This document shows positions 6,013 through 12,192 of a stretch of 12,192 nucleotides of DNA, piece after piece. The stretch is taken from positions 1 through 12,192 of the forward strand of contig CAYOFK010000090.1 of NCBI GenBank assembly GCA_964403185.1. Direction: 5' to 3'. A model generated the notes under the pieces. The model was not told where the DNA came from and made no database searches. It worked only from the letters and a program-made list of their open reading frames with translations. How positions within the stretch are numbered: the first letter of the stretch is position 1; every line of letters starts with the position of its first letter. Source of the stretch: CAYOFK01 sp964403185 (GTDB lineage Bacteria; Bacteroidota; Bacteroidia; Bacteroidales; VadinHA17). Made by a program: the position numbers and the translations under genes.

Positions 6013-8340
6013 TTATCCGAATTTCACAGCCACCATCATCTCCATCGCTGTGTTCTTACCGTCTTCCCGTCCAACTTTCCACATTCCGTTTGTGAGTTTG
6101 ATAAGCCTGATAGCTTCCTTATTGGCTTCCGTATCAAGACCGTTCAGAATTTTAATTTCCTTTATGGTTCCATCTGCATCCACAACAAAACTCAGGAAAA
6201 CATGGCCCCTGGCATTGAACATCTTCATATGTAATTTGAAGAATGCCTGCAATCCCTCATCATGGCCTGTAAACTCCGGAAGGTCGATTGTAACCGGTTT
6301 GGCCTGAATTTCAAAATCTACCATATCAAGCTCCTCTGCCTGTGCTTCAGTCCGGGACCAACGGCCTTTGACAGCATGCTTCATCCGTATTCCGGATGCC
6401 GATGGCGCCCCGACAGCATAATTGCTAACACCTTCAGGAAGCGGCAGGGGTTGCTTCACGGTGGTATAGTTCCCGGACAGGTTCCTGATCTCTGAATCCA
6501 GGGCAATAAAGGAGGTGAATTGTGTCAGGAGATTGTATTTCATACCCAGGTCTGTAATCTGTTTCTTCAGTTTAACATCACCATAAGACACCTGTGAATA
6601 ATCATCCAGGAGACGGATCTTTTCACGAACCCACAGATATTTTAACGCACTGTTGTCACGATCTTTATCTGCATCCGCGATCTTTATAACTTTGCGAAAT
6701 ATGCCATGTCCCGATTCACCATTCACTTCAATGGTACCGGAAGTTTTTCCCTTCCACTTCCCGAAAAGAATTACCGGCCGTTCTGCCAGCACATCAGGAA
6801 CAGAAGAAGGTTCAACCTCATAGGCATCAAAACCATTAAACCGTATTTCTATATTTGTCAGCACGGGACTGGAAATATACTTCCTGAATTTTGCGGCAAT
6901 GGCTCCGGCTTCATTTTCACCGGTCACAATAAAAGGTTCTCCCCGGCCAATATGGGCCATTCCCTCAATTAAATACCTGTTTACCGATGAACCTATTCCA
7001 AAAGTGAAGAAATTAGCATTTCCCAGGTTTTGATCGATGAAATCAAAGGTCTGTTTTTCAACCGACACATATCCATCTGTGGCAATAACAAAACTCCTGG
7101 AGAAGCCCTCAGTTCCCGGCAGGGCCATGGCTTTTTTAAGAGCAGGTAACAATTCCGTTCCTCCTCCTCCGGCTTGTTTGTCAACAAAGGCGATAGCTCT
7201 TGAAATATTTTCACCCTTTGCGGCAACGGATCGTTCAGAAAAGATACTGGATCCTCCGGCAAAAAGTAATACATTAAAACGGTCTGTGGGTTTCAGGTTA
7301 CTGATCAGATTACGCATCAGTTGTTTTGAAACATCTAATGGAAATCCATGCATGGAACCCGAAACATCCACTATAAAAATATACTCACGTGGAGGGATTA
7401 ATTCCTGAAGCACTCTTTTTGGGGGCTGTATCATGGCCAGGAAAAAATTTTCCTCTTCGCCTTCATATAGTAAAATACCCGATTCAATTTTATTGCCGGC
7501 CAGCCTGTATTGAAGAATAAAATCCTTATTCCCCTTTGAGGCATCGGTTGATTTTAATTCGATCTCAGCTTTTGTTTTGTTCTTAAAATCAATCAGTACT
7601 TCATGAGACCGGCATTGCAGAGACTGGATGGGAATTCCGGTCGATAACCGGATATTTATGTCAAATGTATATTGGGGTCTCTCCCCTTCCTTCAGAAAGG
7701 GATTTGCAACCCAGTTTTCGATAGTATTGTTCTCTCCACCGGACTGGTACCGGGGTCCAACAACTGTGGGATATACAAATTCATACGTGCCGGCATCGGG
7801 GATCAGGAGTTCGGTATAGCTTAATTCAACTTTAATAACATCTCCGGGCAGGATATTGGCAACATTCATTGTAAACACATTGGGGCGTTCCTGCTCTAAA
7901 AGAGAAACCGTTTGTCCATTAGCCTTTGCCATTTCATAATTTTTCCTGGCCTGGTCTTTTTCCTGAACAATGGCAATGATCTCGCGCTCACCAATGGTCA
8001 TTTTCATGCCATAAACAGCGGCTCTTGCAGACGCTGGAAAAACGTAAATGGCCTCCAGGGTATTGTTGCCCGTATTTTTATAAACCTGCACAATGGTAAC
8101 ATCAGCAATAACTCCTGCAATGGTAACATTGGCGCTTGTACTTTTAAGCGGCAAACGGTCTGTTTCCGGATCGTCACTCTGAACAAAGAAGTAAGGTGAC
8201 AGGGTTTTGTCGCCTGAACCCTCAGAGTCGTTAAATGCGTCAATTTGGGCAAAAAGACCTGAAGGGCCCGGCAAAAATAACAGAGTTACAAAGCACAACA
8301 CTATTTTTACCGTATTAAAATAATCTATAATAGTTCTCAT
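6013..8340 (-). CDS. Secreted VIT-VWA protein with TonB-C-like tail
   Basis: A 775-residue exported protein read leftward from the ATG at 8338-8340. Residues 1-32 contain a hydrophobic signal sequence (V-K-I-V-L-C-F-V-T-L-L-F-L) ending in L-F-A-Q; no lipobox cysteine is seen. A VIT (inter-alpha-trypsin inhibitor) domain covers about 48-178, with the diagnostic Y-V-F-P near 99-102, K-D-Q-A-R-K-N-Y-E near 128-136 and R-P-N-V-F-T near 152-157. A von Willebrand A domain covers about 319-490 with an intact metal site: D-V-S-G-S (325-329), Thr395 in G-G-G-T-E-L, and T-D-G (421-423, Asp422). The Y-N-L-L-T-Q-F-T-S-F-I-A motif at 602-613 is typical of VIT-VWA proteins. Residues about 698-775 (G-H-V-F-L-S-F-V-V-D-A-D-G-T-I-K, W754, terminal V-A-V-K-F) resemble a TonB C-terminal domain. 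It is divergent from a sigma/anti-sigma pair. Likely acts in protein-protein adhesion or sensing in the periplasm or at the surface; function unproven. Confidence 0.9.
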   Translation of the reverse strand: MRTIIDYFNTVKIVLCFVTLLFLPGPSGLFAQIDAFNDSEGSGDKTLSPYFFVQSDDPETDRLPLKSTSANVTIAGVIADVTIVQVYKNTGNNTLEAIYVFPASARAAVYGMKMTIGEREIIAIVQEKDQARKNYEMAKANGQTVSLLEQERPNVFTMNVANILPGDVIKVELSYTELLIPDAGTYEFVYPTVVGPRYQSGGENNTIENWVANPFLKEGERPQYTFDINIRLSTGIPIQSLQCRSHEVLIDFKNKTKAEIELKSTDASKGNKDFILQYRLAGNKIESGILLYEGEEENFFLAMIQPPKRVLQELIPPREYIFIVDVSGSMHGFPLDVSKQLMRNLISNLKPTDRFNVLLFAGGSSIFSERSVAAKGENISRAIAFVDKQAGGGGTELLPALKKAMALPGTEGFSRSFVIATDGYVSVEKQTFDFIDQNLGNANFFTFGIGSSVNRYLIEGMAHIGRGEPFIVTGENEAGAIAAKFRKYISSPVLTNIEIRFNGFDAYEVEPSSVPDVLAERPVILFGKWKGKTSGTIEVNGESGHGIFRKVIKIADADKDRDNSALKYLWVREKIRLLDDYSQVSYGDVKLKKQITDLGMKYNLLTQFTSFIALDSEIRNLSGNYTTVKQPLPLPEGVSNYAVGAPSASGIRMKHAVKGRWSRTEAQAEELDMVDFEIQAKPVTIDLPEFTGHDEGLQAFFKLHMKMFNARGHVFLSFVVDADGTIKEIKILNGLDTEANKEAIRLIKLTNGMWKVGREDGKNTAMEMMVAVKFG

Positions 8341-8382
8341 GATTTTAAGTTTTTAACTTTAATTGTTTAAAATTTGTTTATG

Positions 8383-8394
8383 TAAACGCGTTTA
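8383..8394. promoter_or_regulatory. 12-bp perfect palindrome (TAAACGCGTTTA), candidate operator
   Basis: TAAACGCGTTTA is a perfect palindrome with a central CG, a shape common to operators of LacI-type regulators. It lies 43 bases ahead of the VIT-VWA start and 98 bases ahead of the sigma-factor start, inside the 151-base divergent spacer. No convincing TAnnTTTG element was found for either gene there, so the two may use another sigma factor, possibly the encoded one. The regulator is unknown. Confidence 0.4.
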
Positions 8395-8491
8395 ACCCTA
8401 TGATGCAGTGCAGACAATAATTCCATAAACCATAGTTTTCTTTTTTGGAACAGTCTTTGTGATTTACTGATCAACAGATAGAATTAAACAA

Positions 8492-9109
8492 TTGGATTTC
8501 AGGACCATATACAGGCATGGCAAGCGGTACAGGAAGTATGATAATTCTTCTGACGAAAAGCTGATACTGATCTATAAGAGAACAGGGGATGTTGAAACTG
8601 TTGGCATCCTCTTCGAACGGTACAGCCATCTGGTGTACGGTACATGCCTGAAGTATCTTAAGCATACCACCCGGGCCGAAGATGCAACCATGGAAATTCT
8701 CGAAGGATTGTTCGGGAACCTGCTGAGTCATGAAATAAAAAATTTTCCGGGCTGGTTATACCGGGTCAGTCAGAACCATTGCCTGATGGCATTAAGGGAA
8801 AAACAATTCATACTGACACCTGATTACAAGATCATTAATCATAAGGAGGCCGGCCTGTTTATGGAATCTGAGCTGGATTTGCATCAATATGAAACAAAAG
8901 AGTCTCTTCTCAGGGCTATAGAGGAAGGGCTTCAACAGCTGAGCAGGGAGCAGGAAAGGTGTCTGACCCTGTTTTATTTAAAGAACAGGTCATACCAGGA
9001 GATCTCTGACACGACCGGTTTTGACCTTAAGCAGATTAAAAGTCACATCCAGAATGGCAAAAGAAATTTAAAAAACTATTTAATAAAGAATGGAAAAGCG
9101 ACCACATAG
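8492..9109 (+). CDS. ECF-type RNA polymerase sigma factor (sigma-70 family)
   Basis: A 205-residue sigma factor of the extracytoplasmic-function type. Region 2 spans about residues 38-75 (L-F-E-R-Y-S-H-L-V-Y-G-T-C-L-K-Y-L, then R-A-E-D-A-T-M-E-I), matching the core-binding and -10 recognition helices; F-P-G-W-L-Y-R-V-S-Q-N-H-C (85-97) closes region 2. Region 4 spans about 148-198 (L-S-R-E-Q-E-R-C-L-T-L-F-Y-L, Y-Q-E-I-S-D-T-T-G, then Q-I-K-S-H-I-Q-N-G-K-R-N-L), giving the helix-turn-helix for -35 binding. The start is TTG at 8492, the only standard start between the in-frame stop at 8468-8470 and region 2. Its last 20 bases overlap the next gene, an anti-sigma-like membrane protein, so the two are translationally coupled. 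It is divergent from the VIT-VWA gene and probably drives that gene, its own operon, or both in response to an envelope signal. Confidence 0.9.
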   Translation: MDFRTIYRHGKRYRKYDNSSDEKLILIYKRTGDVETVGILFERYSHLVYGTCLKYLKHTTRAEDATMEILEGLFGNLLSHEIKNFPGWLYRVSQNHCLMALREKQFILTPDYKIINHKEAGLFMESELDLHQYETKESLLRAIEEGLQQLSREQERCLTLFYLKNRSYQEISDTTGFDLKQIKSHIQNGKRNLKNYLIKNGKATT

Positions 9110-10199
9110 CCGGTTGATACTCCCTTCAGGATGTCTCACAATGGAAGCTCTTGAGCTTTTCCATAAAGGAGATCCCGGAATCAGGGAACGCAGCTATATT
9201 GAAGAGCACCTCAGCTCCTGCCCCTTTTGTAAAAAGGGGTATGAGGGATTGGTTTCGTCCGGAAATTTTGAAGATCATAAAACCACTGTTGAAAAAATCC
9301 GTTTGGCCCTTCACTCTCAGGTCAGACAAAAATCAACACCCGGTAAACCTGCCTTCCCGGGTTCAGCAAGGTTTGGTTATATTGCTGCAGCCGCCAGCAT
9401 CTTGCTTCTGGCGGGAATGTTTTCAATATTTACATTACTGATAAAAGATCATCGGGATTTTGTTGCTGAAGAAACCGGGGACGCTCCTGATATCACCGAT
9501 ACACTCTTACATGAACCGGTACCTGACCTTACCGAATCAATAACTGCCACCGGCAAATCAAAAAAAGAAACAGCGGCTTCTGAAGAACCGGAAAATGCAG
9601 GGGCCGTCTACCGGAAACCGGTGGTCAGTGCCTTAAAAGGGTTGAAGGAATCTGATACGCAGCAGAAAGCCGATTCAATTGTGGAGTTTTTTTCAGTAAT
9701 CGCAGACGTTGAACAGGCCACACCTGATGTTGACAGCACCACCATCCTTGAAGAATTCGAAGCTGTTGAGAATGAAGTATTGGCAGTAGATCCGCCCGCG
9801 CAGGCTGATATTGAAGCCCGCCGGACTGTTTCCGGAGCTCAGTCAAAAAATGCGGCTCCCGCTGCACTGGGCATATCTGAAATGTATGATGAAATATCTG
9901 AATCTGCCCCCCAATTCTTTACCGATGAATATGAAAACTTTAATGCTTATATTCAGGATCGTCTGGTTTATCCCGATTCTGCATATAATACTGGAATGGA
10001 GGGCGTGGTATTTATAGAGTTTGAGATTACTAAAAAAGGGAGGACAAGGCAACCAAAGGTCCTGGTGCCGGTGCATCCACTTCTTGATAAAGAAGCATTA
10101 AGATTGGTGAAAGAATCTCCCAAATGGATCCCCGCCCATGTAAATAATAGACCTGTTGATTCAAAGATCAGAGTGCAAATCCCGTTTAAAATACAGTAA
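9090..10199 (+). CDS. Anti-sigma-like membrane protein with periplasmic TonB C-terminal domain
   Basis: A 369-residue protein whose ATG lies inside the sigma-factor gene. The cytoplasmic N-terminus has a zinc-finger-like H-L-S-S-C-P-F-C (His40, Cys44, Cys47) with Cys15 upstream, the layout of anti-sigma zinc-binding domains (H-x3-C-x2-C). One membrane helix spans about 95-117 (Y-I-A-A-A-A-S-I-L-L-L-A-G-M-F-S-I-F). A long acidic, Pro/Thr/Glu-rich linker (about 120-275) leads to a TonB C-terminal domain at about 284-369: Y-I-Q-D-R-L-V-Y-P near 287-295, G-V-V-F-I-E-F-E-I-T-K-K-G (305-317), L-L-D-K-E-A-L-R-L-V (331-340), W-I-P-A near 346-349 and terminal V-Q-I-P-F-K. Overlap with the upstream gene makes it the likely membrane anchor that holds the sigma factor inactive, with the periplasmic domain as the sensor. 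Whether it also energises a transporter, as TonB does, is not shown. The domain order is clear; the anti-sigma role is inferred from position and motif. Confidence 0.85.
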   Translation: MEKRPHSRLILPSGCLTMEALELFHKGDPGIRERSYIEEHLSSCPFCKKGYEGLVSSGNFEDHKTTVEKIRLALHSQVRQKSTPGKPAFPGSARFGYIAAAASILLLAGMFSIFTLLIKDHRDFVAEETGDAPDITDTLLHEPVPDLTESITATGKSKKETAASEEPENAGAVYRKPVVSALKGLKESDTQQKADSIVEFFSVIADVEQATPDVDSTTILEEFEAVENEVLAVDPPAQADIEARRTVSGAQSKNAAPAALGISEMYDEISESAPQFFTDEYENFNAYIQDRLVYPDSAYNTGMEGVVFIEFEITKKGRTRQPKVLVPVHPLLDKEALRLVKESPKWIPAHVNNRPVDSKIRVQIPFKIQ

Positions 10200-10258
10200 T
10201 TCCCGAAAAAAAATACAGAATATCCGGGTCTGAATTACTATTATTTATTCAGATGTTG

Positions 10259-10266
10259 TAATTTTA
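10259..10266 (+). promoter_or_regulatory. Near-consensus -7 element (TAATTTTA) before siaC-like gene
   Basis: TAATTTTA has one mismatch to TAnnTTTG and ends 25 bases before the ATG at 10292. If used, transcription would start around 10273, too close to the alternative TTG at 10277, which supports the ATG as start. No -33 element was recognised. Confidence 0.3.
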
Positions 10267-10291
10267 GGGTGAAAAGTTGGATCATTATCAA

Positions 10292-10672
10292 ATGGAAAAA
10301 CTCTATTTCCCGGGAACAAAACATACACCTGACGTCCTGTTGGAAACAGGAAAGATAAAACTTACCGGGCGATCGGTCCCTGCCGATCCTGAGCTTTTCT
10401 TCAAACCCATTTATAATTGGGTTGAATCCTATGTTAACAGAGGATTGACTGATACCATTTTAGAACTTGACTTTGAATATATCAATACAGCATCCACAAA
10501 ATGGGTATTTAATTTGCTGAAACTCCTCGGATCAGATGGCAGTGCCAGTGAAAAACTAAAAGTTACCTGGTGTTATGAAAATGGTGATGATGATATGTAT
10601 GATCTCGGACTGATCTTTCAATCACTGGTCCCTACAAAATTCAAGTTCATAGAAACTCCTGAGAACAGGTAG
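10292..10672 (+). CDS. SiaC-family (DUF1987) regulatory phosphoprotein
   Basis: A 126-residue protein from the ATG at 10292. It shows the DUF1987/SiaC pattern: T-P-D-V-L-L-E-T-G (12-20), K-L-T-G-R-S (23-28), P-E-L-F-F-K-P-I-Y-N-W (33-43), the core L-E-L-D-F-E-Y-I-N-T-A-S-T-K (57-70), and the acidic V-T-W-C-Y-E-N-G-D-D-D-M-Y (91-103). SiaC proteins have a STAS-like fold, are phosphorylated on a conserved Ser/Thr in the N-T-x-S motif (here Thr66 or Ser68), and in Pseudomonas switch between the kinase SiaB and the diguanylate cyclase SiaD. No siaA, siaB or siaD homologue lies in this window, so the partner must be elsewhere or the circuit differs. A TTG at 10277 could extend it by five codons. 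It is the same strand as the sigma/anti-sigma pair but 92 bases further on, so probably has its own promoter. Family call is fairly firm; function here is inferred. Confidence 0.85.
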   Translation: MEKLYFPGTKHTPDVLLETGKIKLTGRSVPADPELFFKPIYNWVESYVNRGLTDTILELDFEYINTASTKWVFNLLKLLGSDGSASEKLKVTWCYENGDDDMYDLGLIFQSLVPTKFKFIETPENR

Positions 10673-10763
10673 CTTCCATCCGTTTTGCAAAAATCTGTTT
10701 TACTCAAAGCATTCCGTGATTTTGTCATGGGTTTCAGGACGTTTATGTAATATTTTAAACAAT

Positions 10764-10777
10764 ATGTTACATAACAT
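10764..10777. repeat. AT-rich palindrome followed by a T-run, possible weak terminator after siaC
   Basis: ATGTTA-CA-TAACAT is an inverted repeat with a 2-base centre, followed by seven T (10779-10785). It lies about 90 bases after the siaC stop. The stem is AT-rich, so a terminator would be weak; an operator is the alternative reading. Confidence 0.3.
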
Positions 10778-10808
10778 GTTTTTTTAATCTACTGACAGCA
10801 ACCTTTTT

Positions 10809-10848
10809 ACACCCTTTTCCGTCTAAGTATATAGGGAAGTAAGGGTGT
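10809..10848. repeat. Long inverted repeat (ACACCCTT / AAGGGTGT) upstream of the winged-helix gene
   Basis: ACACCCTTTTCC (10809-10820) can pair with GGAA-GT-AAGGGTGT (10835-10848): eight perfect outer pairs, four inner pairs after a two-base GT bulge, and a 14-base loop. No T-tract follows directly, so it is not a standard terminator. It lies 86 bases before the ATG at 10934 and may be a regulator-binding site or a leader structure. Confidence 0.45.
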
Positions 10849-10933
10849 TTGGCTCAAAATTTGGAGCAAAAACCAGGCAGGCATAGCAATATAAAAAATA
10901 CAGGTAATTTTTAACTTTTAGTCTCATAATCAG

Positions 10934-11164
10934 ATGTTCAGCATTTTTAGAAAACAAGGCATATTAAGATCAAAGGATCCGACAAAACAGGCCATCATTA
11001 ATTTCCTGAAGGAGCATGAAAAATGCACCTACGGCGAGATCATTAAGAATCTTTCCATTTCTTCTAATTCAGGAATGAAAATTATCAACGAACTGAAAGA
11101 AGAGGGCATCATAAGTAATAAGATCATGCCTCCTTTCTATCAGCTTGCCGGTAATTTTAAATAA
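10934..11164 (+). CDS. Small winged-helix DNA-binding protein
   Basis: A 76-residue protein consisting of little more than one winged helix-turn-helix. After a short basic lead (M-F-S-I-F-R-K-Q-G), T-K-Q-A-I-I-N-F-L-K-E-H is helix 1, C-T-Y-G-E-I-I-K-N-L helix 2, S-S-N-S-G-M-K-I-I-N-E-L-K-E-E-G the recognition helix, and I-I-S-N-K-I-M-P-P-F-Y-Q-L the wing. This resembles the DNA-binding half of ArsR/MarR-type or FaeA-like regulators, but no effector or dimerisation domain is attached. The ATG at 10934 is a clear start. TAACTTTT (10912-10919), one mismatch from the -7 consensus, is just ahead. A strong terminator follows at 11212-11240, so it is a single-gene transcript. Target unknown; the long inverted repeat upstream is a candidate for autoregulation. 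Confidence 0.72.
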   Translation: MFSIFRKQGILRSKDPTKQAIINFLKEHEKCTYGEIIKNLSISSNSGMKIINELKEEGIISNKIMPPFYQLAGNFK

Positions 11165-11211
11165 CCGGCAGCCTTATTTAAGATTTCTTGATTTATTTAT
11201 TAAGAACGGAC

Positions 11212-11240
11212 ACAGCCCGCTATCGGGCTGTTTTTTTTTT
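11212..11240 (+). terminator. Rho-independent terminator
   Basis: ACAGCCCG (11212-11219) pairs perfectly with CGGGCTGT (11224-11231) around the 4-base loop CTAT, followed by ten T at 11231-11240. It ends the winged-helix gene 48 bases after its stop and insulates the aldo/keto reductase gene downstream. TATCTTTA at 11240-11247, touching its T-tract, is a near-consensus -7 element for that next gene. Confidence 0.93.
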
Positions 11241-11247
11241 ATCTTTA
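11240..11247 (+). promoter_or_regulatory. Near-consensus -7 element (TATCTTTA) before the aldo/keto reductase gene
   Basis: TATCTTTA, one mismatch from TAnnTTTG, begins at the last T of the upstream terminator and lies 46 bases before the ATG at 11294. The same octamer precedes fba at 3814-3821. No -33 element was identified. Confidence 0.35.
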
Positions 11248-11293
11248 TTTCCGGAATGTAACTGAGCACTGTAAGGAAACAAATATTTCAAAA

Positions 11294-12192
11294 ATGAAGA
11301 ATAAAAAAACACATCAGCGCATTACCCGAAATGAATTTATTAAGCGCAGTTCGGCCGGTTTGATTGGTGTCGGTGTTATGCTTAATAACCCCGTGACATT
11401 TCTTAATTCTGCCAGGTCTTTAAAAAAGGTCACCCTTGGACGGTCCGGACTCAAGGTCACTTCTGTAGGATTCGGGGCCTCCCGCACACAAGAACCGGCT
11501 CTTCTGAAGGCGGCCCTGGATGCCGGAATGAATTTTATTGATACCGGACGGTCCTATGCTAATGGTCAGAACGAAGTGATGGTTGGTAAAACAATAAAAA
11601 CCATTAGAAAAAGCCTGGTTATTCAATCCAAAGTAAAGATCAAACCTGCCGAAAAAGGTGTGGCATTGCTTTCAAAAAAAGCACGGAAAAATATACAATC
11701 CATAATGCAAACCTCCCTTGACGCCAGTCTGGCCGCCCTGCAAACAGACTATATTGATATTTGGCTGATACATGGTGTTGATTCTGTTGACATCTTACAT
11801 CATGAAACAGTTTTGGATTTTTTTGAGCATAAAAAATCACAAGGGATCATTAAGGCCTGCGGATTTTCCACACACAGCAACCAAACTGCTTTGTTGCAAT
11901 CTGCCAATGAAAAAATGTTTTATGATGTTTACATGGTCACTTATAATCATAAAGGGGCCTTTGCCCATTCCAATAGCAGTCAGGTTGACAAGTACGATCA
12001 AAATGCAGTGGAAAAGGAATTAGAAAAAGCATTTGACAATGGGGTTGGAGTCATCGGCATGAAAACCTGTTCGGGCGGGCCATATGCACCGGAAGGAAAT
12101 TCTGAACCGACCTTCGGACAGGCTGTAAAATGGGTGGTTGAACAACCTTATGTACATACCGCTGCCGTTGCAATGGCCAACTTCGACCAGAT
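11294..12192 (+). CDS. Aldo/keto reductase, N-terminal 299 residues (runs off right edge)
   Basis: Starts at the ATG at 11294 and is open to the end of the window. After an N-terminal leader the protein enters an aldo/keto reductase TIM barrel: L-G-R-S-G-L-K-V-T-S-V-G-F-G (48-61) is the usual first strand. The catalytic tetrad is present: Asp83 and Tyr88 in F-I-D-T-G-R-S-Y, Lys113 in I-Q-S-K-V-K, and His160 in I-W-L-I-H-G. Further on, G-I-I-K-A-C-G-F-S-T-H and G-V-G-V-I-G-M-K-T follow the family. The leader R-I-T-R-N-E-F-I-K-R-S-S-A-G-L-I-G-V-G-V resembles a twin-arginine signal (T-R-R-x-F-L-K), but the second Arg is Asn, so Tat export is doubtful. Many Bacteroidota homologues carry such leaders. 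Substrate unknown. A near-consensus -7 element at 11240-11247 precedes it. Confidence 0.9.
   Translation, partial: MKNKKTHQRITRNEFIKRSSAGLIGVGVMLNNPVTFLNSARSLKKVTLGRSGLKVTSVGFGASRTQEPALLKAALDAGMNFIDTGRSYANGQNEVMVGKTIKTIRKSLVIQSKVKIKPAEKGVALLSKKARKNIQSIMQTSLDASLAALQTDYIDIWLIHGVDSVDILHHETVLDFFEHKKSQGIIKACGFSTHSNQTALLQSANEKMFYDVYMVTYNHKGAFAHSNSSQVDKYDQNAVEKELEKAFDNGVGVIGMKTCSGGPYAPEGNSEPTFGQAVKWVVEQPYVHTAAVAMANFDQ

Noticed and set aside
10201..10230. Possible terminator after the anti-sigma gene (CCCG and CGGG separated by an A-rich stretch).
   Set aside because: The stem is only four or five pairs with a long loop, and no T-tract follows.
1..12192. CRISPR arrays, tRNA or rRNA genes, insertion sequences and phage genes.
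   Set aside because: No regularly spaced repeats, cloverleaf, transposase, integrase or phage motif was seen on either strand.

Overview
The window looks like the chromosome of a member of the Bacteroidota, probably from a draft or metagenome scaffold because it contains a run of 100 N. Three signs point to the phylum: a C-terminal type IX secretion (T9SS) sorting domain, promoter-like TAnnTTTG (-7) elements with no Shine-Dalgarno sequences, and gene families common there (DUF1987/SiaC, an ECF sigma factor with an anti-sigma/TonB fusion, a ribbon-helix-helix protein of the LIRNNRQT type). All functional calls are from reading the sequence; no database search was possible.

Layout. 1-310 (-) is the N-terminus of a TolC-family outer-membrane efflux protein running off the left edge. 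311-653 is non-coding. 654-1373 (+) is a YgjP/DUF45 zinc metallopeptidase, and 1441-2772 (+) is a T9SS cargo protein built from about ten 30-residue tryptophan-pair repeats. It converges on an unrecognised 289-aa cytosolic protein at 2785-3654 (-). A divergent spacer with a strong inverted repeat leads to class II fructose-bisphosphate aldolase (3883-4947, +), then a decayed internal piece of a LacI-type regulator (4966-5214), a small cupin (5247-5552) and a ribbon-helix-helix protein (5650-5895). The assembly gap is 5902-6001.

The right half centres on a divergent module. A secreted VIT-VWA protein with a TonB-C-like tail (6013-8340, -) lies head to head with an ECF sigma factor (8492-9109, +), whose 3' end overlaps an anti-sigma-like membrane protein that itself ends in a TonB-C domain (9090-10199, +). 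A SiaC/DUF1987 regulatory phosphoprotein (10292-10672), a structured spacer, a small winged-helix protein (10934-11164) with a clear rho-independent terminator, and the start of an aldo/keto reductase (11294 onward, open at the right edge) follow.

How they fit together. The VIT-VWA/sigma/anti-sigma set is the best candidate for a linked, little-described system: both divergent arms carry the same kind of periplasmic C-terminal domain, and a 12-bp CG-centred palindrome lies in the spacer between them. SiaC-type proteins belong to partner-switching circuits, so it may add a second signalling layer, but that is inference. The remaining genes are housekeeping or standalone, with no obvious shared pathway.
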